DNA of 55,877 nucleotides, from positions 1 to 55,877 of the IMG/VR virus record IMGVR_UViG_3300031669_000035; one strand, given 5' to 3'. The stretch comes from a virus. Positions 50,609-55,877 of the stretch are shown in pieces. The notes under the pieces were generated by a model that saw only the letters and a program-made list of their open reading frames with translations, was not told the origin of the DNA and did not search any database. The number at the start of each line of letters is the position of its first letter. Within the stretch, counting starts at the first letter, position 1. Both the position numbers and the translations under genes were made by a program.

Positions 50609-51535
50609 ATGGAGAACACATTTGTAAGTATTTTTGATAGTGTATGGAAAAAGTCTTCAGCTTCAGAGATTAGTGTTCTTGATATTATATGGAAGATATC
50701 AAATGGAGAATGGAAGGATAAGATTGAAGCCTACAGGTTAGAGACTGACAAGAAGAAGAAAGAGTTTCTTAAAAAGTCTTTGCCAGGTGTTGTTTTTGCA
50801 GGGCAGATAACATCTTCAAGCAGGTTAGATTCTCATGTCAAGAATTATACCGGAATTGTAGTCGCTGATATAGATAAGATTCCAAAAGGAAAGCTAAAAA
50901 CATACAAAAAGAGTCTTATGAAGGATTCTCGTGTGTTAGCTTTCTTCGAATCTCCATCTATGGGTCTTAAGGTTTTATTTAAGGTTGATTCAGGTATTAA
51001 AGAGCATAAGAGGTTTGCTTTTAAGCAGGTTGAAAGATATTGTCTTTACCATCATGATATAGTTATAGATCCTTCAGGAAAAAACCCGGCTCGATTATGT
51101 TTTGTCAGCTATGACCCAGACATGTATTTTAATGAGTTTTGTGATGATTTTGAGGTTGACTTAACACTTGATATAGAAGAAGAAGAAAGAAGAGCTAAGC
51201 TTGCTCAAATGAACTACAGTAAGCCAAGCCCTGAGAATATTTGTTATGATTCTGATTTTGTTTTTGAGATATGCATGAAGTTTGTTAAAAATAGTTCTGT
51301 AGGGTCTTATCATAAAGGAAATAGGAATAATTATGTTTTTGGCCTTGCCTGCTGTTTAAATAGAGCCTCTATGCAAGCTGATCAGGCTATCCAGATGATA
51401 GCTACAAGATATCAAAGCTTAACTATTGAAGAGATAATAACAACAGTAATGAGTGCGTACAAGCATAATAGCAATGAATTTGGTACATACCCAATATATA
51501 GAGACTTTGGTAGTAAACAAGATAAATTATTTTAA
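50609..51535 (+). CDS. BT4734/VirE-N-like primase-helicase-associated protein
   Basis: 308 residues. The N-terminal part resembles the BT4734-like/VirE N-terminal domain common in Bacteroidetes phages and mobile elements: SLPGVVFAGQITSSSRLDSH, then TGIVVADIDKI (metal-binding-type Asp pair about residues 88-90) and SPSMGLKVLFKV. The C-terminal helices (GSYHKGNRNNYVFGLACCLN) resemble PriCT-type domains. A role in primer synthesis is likely, but no helicase domain is attached. Confidence 0.7.
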   Translation: MENTFVSIFDSVWKKSSASEISVLDIIWKISNGEWKDKIEAYRLETDKKKKEFLKKSLPGVVFAGQITSSSRLDSHVKNYTGIVVADIDKIPKGKLKTYKKSLMKDSRVLAFFESPSMGLKVLFKVDSGIKEHKRFAFKQVERYCLYHHDIVIDPSGKNPARLCFVSYDPDMYFNEFCDDFEVDLTLDIEEEERRAKLAQMNYSKPSPENICYDSDFVFEICMKFVKNSSVGSYHKGNRNNYVFGLACCLNRASMQADQAIQMIATRYQSLTIEEIITTVMSAYKHNSNEFGTYPIYRDFGSKQDKLF

Positions 51536-51537
51536 TT

Positions 51538-51645
51538 ATGAATGACGATTTTGAAAACTTAGATAGAAACAGCAGAATTGGAGCAGTTATAGTATTTATA
51601 CTTGGCGTGCTTGTAGTACTAACATTAATAACAATTTTTAAATGA
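51538..51645 (+). CDS. tiny membrane protein, 35 aa
   Basis: Frame of 35 residues with an acidic N-terminus MNDDFENLDRNSR followed by a membrane helix IGAVIVFILGVLVVLTLITI. It fits exactly between two genes (2 bases, 1 base). Likely real, function unknown. Confidence 0.45.
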   Translation: MNDDFENLDRNSRIGAVIVFILGVLVVLTLITIFK

Positions 51646-51646
51646 T

Positions 51647-52174
51647 ATGATATACATAGGAATAGACCCAGGAGCAAAGGGAGCAATAGCTTACATTAAT
51701 ACCGAAACAGGTAATTCAGGAAGAATAAAAACGCCATTAATAGGTGATGAAGTAGATATTAGTACTTTTTGTGAATACATAAAAAAGTTAACAAGAAATG
51801 GTAATCATCATGTTATAGTTGAAGATGTTCACTCTATATTTGGGGCTTCAGCAAAATCAAACTTTTCATTCGGAAAAAATGTTGGTGGTATTGAATGGCT
51901 TCTTGTTTCTCTTGATTGCAGATACACAAAAGTAGCACCTAAAACATGGCAATCTGAAATGTGGCAAGGAGTTAAGATTGTTCAGATAAATACAGGTAAA
52001 AAAACCCCCAAAGGAAACATCAAATACAAGAATGATACTAAAGCTACATCTTTACTTGCTGCGAAGAGATTATTTCCTAAAGAAGACTTTTTAGCTACAC
52101 CAAGAAGTAGTGTCCCTCATGATGGAATTGTAGACGCTTTACTTCTTGCTGAATACGGAAAGAGAAAGTTTTAG
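51647..52174 (+). CDS. RuvC-like Holliday-junction resolvase
   Basis: 175 residues. RNase H fold with D7 (IGIDPGAKG), E59 (VIVEDV), H158/D159 and D163 (HDGIVDALLLAEY), matching RuvC and poxvirus-type resolvases. It cuts branched DNA before packaging. It follows the primase-like gene within the replication block and ends before a promoter. Confidence 0.9.
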   Translation: MIYIGIDPGAKGAIAYINTETGNSGRIKTPLIGDEVDISTFCEYIKKLTRNGNHHVIVEDVHSIFGASAKSNFSFGKNVGGIEWLLVSLDCRYTKVAPKTWQSEMWQGVKIVQINTGKKTPKGNIKYKNDTKATSLLAAKRLFPKEDFLATPRSSVPHDGIVDALLLAEYGKRKF

Positions 52175-52195
52175 ATTTTTTTATCCTAAAAAGTT

Positions 52196-52224
52196 TTGTA
52201 TTCAAGATAAATTATATACATTTG
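52196..52224 (+). promoter_or_regulatory. promoter TTG-N18-TACATTTG
   Basis: TTG at 52196-52198, 18 bases, TACATTTG at 52217-52224, 23 bases before the next ATG. It gives a separate transcript for the SSB-containing unit. Confidence 0.7.
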
Positions 52225-52247
52225 CTTAAAACTAAAAAGAAATAACA

Positions 52248-52565
52248 ATGTTTATAGTTGTAGATAAAATAATAACTCAATATGAGAAGGACGCAAGCGG
52301 TAATACCATAAAGAATCCTATTGATCAAAAACCAATCGCTACTGGATTGAAGGTTGTGAAGGAAACTATTCGAGTTGACGAGATTAAAGCTGTTCGATCA
52401 TGGAATAAAACATCTTTTCAAGATAAATACATAAAAACGGATATTGTCTCTGTTTATATGCTTGATATAGATAGAAACAAAGACACATCTTCTAAAAAGA
52501 GGGCTGCTGAAATTCATGTTGCAGAAAGTCTTGAGTCTTTCAATAAAAGAATTGGAGCTCTATAA
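52248..52565 (+). CDS. hypothetical protein, 105 aa
   Basis: Beta-rich protein (RVDEIKAVRSWNKTSFQDKY in the middle) of unknown family, first gene of the SSB unit. TAATG overlap couples it to the next gene. Confidence 0.55.
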   Translation: MFIVVDKIITQYEKDASGNTIKNPIDQKPIATGLKVVKETIRVDEIKAVRSWNKTSFQDKYIKTDIVSVYMLDIDRNKDTSSKKRAAEIHVAESLESFNKRIGAL

Positions 52566-52945
52566 TGCTTTCTCCTAAAAGAAATCCATATAGAGGCTTT
52601 AGGAGGAATAAAACTGTTCAGGAGCTTGAACGTATATCAGAGGCTTATTATTATGACATTATAATATCCTCTGCAGAATTAAAAAAATTAATACTTAGAA
52701 GAATAAAGGAGCTTGATGTTGATTTAAAGCTTGTTCTTGAAGAGGCTGGTGTTACACACCATGCTTTTAACACAAAGTATTTAAGAGAGAAGGATCCGGT
52801 TAGCACACCAAAACTTAGGCAGTCTCACATAATGAGCATTCTTGATGTTTTGGGAATCGACACTCAGATTCTTTTTGTTGTTAAAAATAAAGATGATGTG
52901 CCAACGAGCCATTTAAAATATAAAGATAAATACAATGAGTCATAA
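52565..52945 (+). CDS. HTH-like basic protein, 126 aa
   Basis: Basic N-terminus (PKRNPYRGFRRNKTVQELER), then a helical region containing DLKLVLEEAGVTHHAFNTKY that could be an HTH. It overlaps both neighbours, which argues for a single translated unit with SSB. Confidence 0.5.
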   Translation: MLSPKRNPYRGFRRNKTVQELERISEAYYYDIIISSAELKKLILRRIKELDVDLKLVLEEAGVTHHAFNTKYLREKDPVSTPKLRQSHIMSILDVLGIDTQILFVVKNKDDVPTSHLKYKDKYNES

Positions 52946-53252
52946 CTATTCAAAAATAAGAGAGCTTGTAAGTAAGCATCCTGAAGATGAGAAGGTGGTC
53001 TTAAATGACTTAATAGCTAACCTTATTAAGGTGCAAGTTCCATTAGGTAAGCTTGAGGTTCACAACTATAAAGACTCTATAAAAGAGGCTAACACCCTTC
53101 TTATAGAACAAGAAAAGCTTGTAGCAGCATTAAAGCATAGACTTAGGAATGAAGTTAGGCCTGAGGTTATTGCTTATCATAAAACAAAACCAAAAGTTAA
53201 AAGGAAAATGCATCCTAATAGCTTAAAAAATATTAAAAATAAAAACAATTAA
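52935..53252 (+). CDS. helical basic protein, 105 aa
   Basis: Helical, with a coiled-coil middle (EANTLLIEQEKLVAALKHRL) and a very basic C-terminus (KTKPKVKRKMHPNSLKNIKN). Probably nucleic-acid-binding. Overlaps the gene before it and precedes SSB. Confidence 0.5.
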   Translation: MSHNYSKIRELVSKHPEDEKVVLNDLIANLIKVQVPLGKLEVHNYKDSIKEANTLLIEQEKLVAALKHRLRNEVRPEVIAYHKTKPKVKRKMHPNSLKNIKNKNN

Positions 53253-53276
53253 TTATTAACTAAAATCAGAAGAATC

Positions 53277-53786
53277 ATGGCATTTGAAAGTGTAAAACAA
53301 AATGACCCAACTTGGGAGCCAAAACAAACAGGAAGCAAGAAAGAAAACAACTTAGTTGCTTTACAACCAACAGATAAATCGTATATCGATGGTTATTATT
53401 TAGGGTCTCAAACAGGTCAAGGACCAGAAAACAACTCTACAGTTCATAAAATTAAAATGGTAGGTGTTGGAGACAAGAGCCATATCATTGGTGACATGGA
53501 AGAAAACCAAGAGGTTTCTATATGGGGAACAAACGTTCTTAATGACAACATATCTAAAGCTGCTCCAGGGCAATTAGTCAGAATAGTTTGGGAAGGTAAA
53601 AAGAATACCAAAACAGGAGGTCGTTCGTATCATACATGGGATGTTCTTATTGATAGAACAGCAGAACCTTTATCTATGGGTATGCCTGTAGGGAATACTA
53701 CAGCTCCAGCTCCAGCTCAACCTCAAAGTATGGTAGCAGCACCTGCTCAAGACAATAAAGACGAGGACGATGAGATGCCTTTCTAA
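53277..53786 (+). CDS. ssb: single-stranded DNA-binding protein
   Basis: 169 residues. An OB-like beta-rich core (about 40-125) is followed by a Pro/Ala/Gln linker and the acidic tip DEDDEMPF (162-169), the tail through which SSB recruits repair and replication partners. Context (clamp, primase-like, RuvC) agrees. The core is too divergent to prove homology by eye. Confidence 0.7.
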   Translation: MAFESVKQNDPTWEPKQTGSKKENNLVALQPTDKSYIDGYYLGSQTGQGPENNSTVHKIKMVGVGDKSHIIGDMEENQEVSIWGTNVLNDNISKAAPGQLVRIVWEGKKNTKTGGRSYHTWDVLIDRTAEPLSMGMPVGNTTAPAPAQPQSMVAAPAQDNKDEDDEMPF

Positions 53787-53802
53787 TCAATAAATTATAA
53801 TT

Positions 53803-53838
53803 AAAGGAGATGCAGTGTTATTGTATCTCCTTTTTTTT
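53803..53838 (+). terminator. terminator/attenuator between the two acidic-tail genes
   Basis: AAAGGAGAT/ATCTCCTTT perfect 9-bp stem, 13-base loop, followed by eight T residues. It reduces transcription into the next gene. Confidence 0.85.
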
Positions 53839-53857
53839 AACCAAAAATTTTTTTAAA

Positions 53858-54214
53858 ATGAAAACATTAAATTTAAAAACACAAATCTCAAACAAGAAAG
53901 ACCTTCATGAGCTTGTTAGGGTTGTTTTAAAAGCATCAAGAGTTGTTGATGTTAAAACTATGAAGGATAAGCATAAAATGGTAACACATGTAACCACAGG
54001 TGCTTTAAATAATCTTTGTAAGGAACTTAAGCTTCCAATTACTTTTGACTATTCTAAAACGAATCCAGAGGTTGTTATTCAGGTAGTAGTTCCTAATGAT
54101 TTTACTTCTGAGGAGGAAAGTGAAGAGGTGGTTAAAGAAGAAAAAGCTCCTGAAGTAAAAACAACAGGAGCTAAAGGGGATAACAATAGTGAGGATAGCG
54201 ATGATCCTTTCTAA
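53858..54214 (+). CDS. acidic-tailed protein, second SSB-tip-like gene
   Basis: 118 residues from the ATG at 53858; a longer frame runs back through the terminator. Helical N-terminal domain and an acidic tail ending EDSDDPF, the same kind of tip as SSB. It could be a recombination mediator or a second partner-binding protein. Its TAA and the TAG of the minus gene overlap (54211-54214). Confidence 0.6.
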   Translation: MKTLNLKTQISNKKDLHELVRVVLKASRVVDVKTMKDKHKMVTHVTTGALNNLCKELKLPITFDYSKTNPEVVIQVVVPNDFTSEEESEEVVKEEKAPEVKTTGAKGDNNSEDSDDPF

Positions 54215-54480
54215 TCCATGTCTGAATCAGATTTAACACCAAGCGGAGACATTGATACTCCGCTTTTTTTTGTTTTATTAAACATATACATTTCCTTCAT
54301 TTTAGCTAAAGCTCCATCGATACCTTCTTCACCATCAGGAAAAACAACTTGCCTGTCATGATAGTTTGGACCATCATAAGCACCTTTATTTTCAGATTCT
54401 TTTACTTCTGTGTATTCCAATACAAAACCATTGTCTGCAGGCTCTAATCTAATATGATTGTATGATTTAATTTCTGACAT
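54211..54480 (-). CDS. conserved-looking small phage protein, 89 aa
   Basis: Starts MSEIKSYNHIRLEPADNGFV, a pattern I have met in Bacteroidetes phages beside lysis/structural genes. Function unknown. Its 3' end also encodes the terminator of the convergent plus operon, so coding and RNA-hairpin constraints overlap. Confidence 0.65.
   Translation of the reverse strand: MSEIKSYNHIRLEPADNGFVLEYTEVKESENKGAYDGPNYHDRQVVFPDGEEGIDGALAKMKEMYMFNKTKKSGVSMSPLGVKSDSDMD
54241..54271 (+). terminator. terminator of the plus operon, inside the opposing gene
   Basis: AAGCGGAG (54241-54248) pairs with CTCCGCTT (54258-54265), 9-base loop, then a T run to 54271 on the plus strand. The minus-strand side has no T run, so it serves only the plus operon. 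Confidence 0.85.
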
Positions 54481-54493
54481 AATTTTTATTTTT

Positions 54494-54958
54494 TTAGTGA
54501 GATATTATATTTTGAGATCTTCTTACTCTATGAGTTACAACTGAGTCTATTAAATCAGGAAGTCTTTTCATTTGAATATAGGTCCATGCTATTTCATCAG
54601 GGACCCTTTGAGATTGTCTTAGGTCCATTTTAACCCTTAACTCACCTCTTAACTGAATAGAATCTTTTGCTGTTATTTGTATCACTTTCTCAGTAGTCTC
54701 CTTAGCAAAGGCTTTAACCTCTTTACTTTCCATAACTACAGGAAGTATTTTAGATAGGTATTCTTCACTATTAAGTCTTTTTGTTAGCAGACTATCGAAT
54801 TTAGCTTCTGACTTCTTGTTTGCTTCCAATTCTAATCCAGCCTTAAATGTATCATAACCCCAAGCAGAAAATGAAACTATTAATCCTGTAATTAAAGTTG
54901 CGATTATCTTTCCAAGATTATCTTTTACTGTAGATGATATTGTTGATGAGAAACTCAA
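54494..54958 (-). CDS. membrane protein of the lysis-type region, 154 aa
   Basis: One N-terminal membrane helix (KIIATLITGLIVSFSAWGY, residues about 17-35), then a long charged helical domain. The size and neighbourhood (another small membrane protein overlapping by 4 bases) suggest a holin or spanin-like lysis protein, but no defining motif (such as a lipobox) is seen. Confidence 0.55.
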   Translation of the reverse strand: MSFSSTISSTVKDNLGKIIATLITGLIVSFSAWGYDTFKAGLELEANKKSEAKFDSLLTKRLNSEEYLSKILPVVMESKEVKAFAKETTEKVIQITAKDSIQLRGELRVKMDLRQSQRVPDEIAWTYIQMKRLPDLIDSVVTHRVRRSQNIISH

Positions 54959-55272
54959 GATTCTTTTTTTATAGAACTTTGTATTCCTTTTTTTGCTAAT
55001 GCAGTAACAAGAGTATTTACATTGTTTGATAAATCTGTAACGCTCTTAGACATAACCCTAAGCTCTAATTGTGTTAACTCTTCAATTCTTTTAGTATCAT
55101 TAATTTGTTGTTGCTCCACAAGCTCTATACGACCTTTATTTTTACCTATTTCGCTTGTATTTGATTTTACATCAGAAACTAATCTTGATAGAAAAAAACC
55201 TATAATTATCAATAGCAGACTGATTGTACCGCCTGCTATTGATAAAATTAATGCTACTGTTTGATCTTCCAT
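54955..55272 (-). CDS. membrane coiled-coil protein of the lysis-type region, 105 aa
   Basis: Started at the ATG at 55272 (MEDQTVALILS); a longer frame would overlap the gene upstream by 47 bases. A membrane helix at 6-28 is followed by a coiled coil (about 35-70) and a Lys-rich end. Topology is typical of holin/spanin partners. It overlaps the 154-residue gene. Confidence 0.55.
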   Translation of the reverse strand: MEDQTVALILSIAGGTISLLLIIIGFFLSRLVSDVKSNTSEIGKNKGRIELVEQQQINDTKRIEELTQLELRVMSKSVTDLSNNVNTLVTALAKKGIQSSIKKES

Positions 55273-55276
55273 AATT

Positions 55277-55588
55277 TTATTCGAGTGTTGATATGTAAGT
55301 ATTAAATTCGATAATATCCTCATGCATCATTTGCCATCTTGTTTTTTCATTACAAGATTTTAATGTTTCAAACTCTTTATCTTCAAGCTCAACTATACTA
55401 CAAACCTCTGCATCTTTAAACTTATTAATTACATTAACCCTCTCAGCCATTTGAGTAGGTAATAAACCCTCTTGTGGCATATAGTTTAAGTTAATCATAC
55501 ATAAGTCAGCATAATTCATGTTTCTAACTGAGTTTTTCTCTTTACCAGGTCCGGTAATTTCAATCTGTTTAATTTCAATCTTTTTCAT
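55277..55588 (-). CDS. hypothetical protein, 103 aa
   Basis: Alpha/beta, no recognised motif. Overlaps the preceding gene by 14 bases. Position next to membrane genes suggests a lysis or late accessory role. Confidence 0.55.
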   Translation of the reverse strand: MKKIEIKQIEITGPGKEKNSVRNMNYADLCMINLNYMPQEGLLPTQMAERVNVINKFKDAEVCSIVELEDKEFETLKSCNEKTRWQMMHEDIIEFNTYISTLE

Positions 55589-55823
55589 TTTTTTCGTCTT
55601 TTTCTATTGAGTTAATACTATGGTTATTATCTAACCTATTTAATATAGAATCTAAAGCGATTCCTAAAGGTGCTAAGGTACGATTTATTTTGTTTTTTCC
55701 AAGGACTGAACTAATAGTTTCATCAGGATTTCCGAATAAATTTTCTGAATGACTCGTAATCAATAAGATATTAAATAGTCTTGCCATAGAAACATTTCCA
55801 AATTGATCTAATGATATTGCCAT
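55575..55823 (-). CDS. conserved-looking small protein, 82 aa
   Basis: Started at the ATG at 55823 (MAISLDQFGNVSMARLFNIL); the frame stays open to the window edge, so a longer product is possible. FGNPDETISSVLGKNKINRT is a segment I recall from small proteins near the lysis region of Bacteroidetes phages. No biochemical function is known to me. Confidence 0.65.
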   Translation of the reverse strand: MAISLDQFGNVSMARLFNILLITSHSENLFGNPDETISSVLGKNKINRTLAPLGIALDSILNRLDNNHSINSIEKDEKNEKD

Positions 55824-55877
55824 TTTAATAAAGTAGTTCTTAATATAATCTATATCTAACAAAATAGCAGATTTAAT

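Noticed and set aside
1-55877. CRISPR arrays or insertion sequences
   Set aside because: No spaced identical repeats with unique spacers, and no transposase or integrase frame was recognised.

Overview
The window looks like part, or a linearised copy, of the genome of a tailed podovirus-like phage of a Bacteroidetes host, probably a flavobacterium. The DNA is AT-rich. Promoters match the Bacteroidetes TTG-N18/19-TAnnTTTG pattern, Shine-Dalgarno sequences are nearly absent, and neighbouring genes are coupled through TAATG or ATGA overlaps. The morphogenesis gene order and several protein segments resemble crAss-like (Crassvirales-type) phages. That assignment is from memory of the family, not from a search.

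Layout. Minus strand, 22470 down to 1: a small gene, a tmRNA gene, a Glu/Lys-rich protein, TerL, a small packaging-region protein, portal, scaffold-like protein, major capsid protein, a head-region protein, three ring/collar-type proteins, a 1469-residue tail hub/muzzle protein, two internal or ejected-type proteins and a giant virion protein cut by the left edge. Plus strand, 22665 to 54214: a regulator with a structured leader; early small genes (23.6-26.7 kb); a metallopeptidase and an XRE repressor beside a 1.5 kb gene-free region that may be the replication origin; a cluster of small accessory genes sharing a GCCATG start context and containing a hammerhead ribozyme (28.9-33.9 kb); regulators and HNH-like genes (34-36.4 kb); RNase H; an integron-cassette-like stretch with two cytosine methyltransferase-type genes (38-42 kb); and a replication/recombination block (PD-(D/E)XK nuclease, tRNA-like gene and structured RNA, SbcC-like ATPase, SNF2 helicase, DEDD exonuclease, beta clamp, primase-like protein, RuvC-like resolvase, SSB). 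Minus strand, 55877 to 54211: five small genes, two of them membrane proteins, of lysis-region type. The plus and minus blocks diverge at 22.5 kb and converge at 54.21 kb.

The main discoveries are RNAs. (1) A circularly permuted two-piece tmRNA gene lies inside the structural operon. Its acceptor piece is encoded upstream of its coding piece; it has G3-U70 and A73 alanine identity elements and a tag ending in ...GLAA-stop. (2) A complete type I hammerhead ribozyme sits between two accessory genes. (3) A tRNA-like gene has an amber-type anticodon loop and about 30 extra nucleotides, followed by a pseudoknotted RNA candidate with its own terminator. (4) Repeated attC-like palindromes with a shared CGTTTTAATG centre lie between small cassette genes. 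(5) A 21-bp-phased iteron array lies next to a sharp strand-composition flip.

Genes working together: TerL, portal, capsid, ring and hub proteins build and fill the virion. The nuclease, SbcC-like ATPase, SNF2, RuvC, SSB, clamp and primase-like proteins form a replication-recombination module. No DNA polymerase, integrase or endolysin was recognised in the window, so either the host supplies these or they lie outside it.
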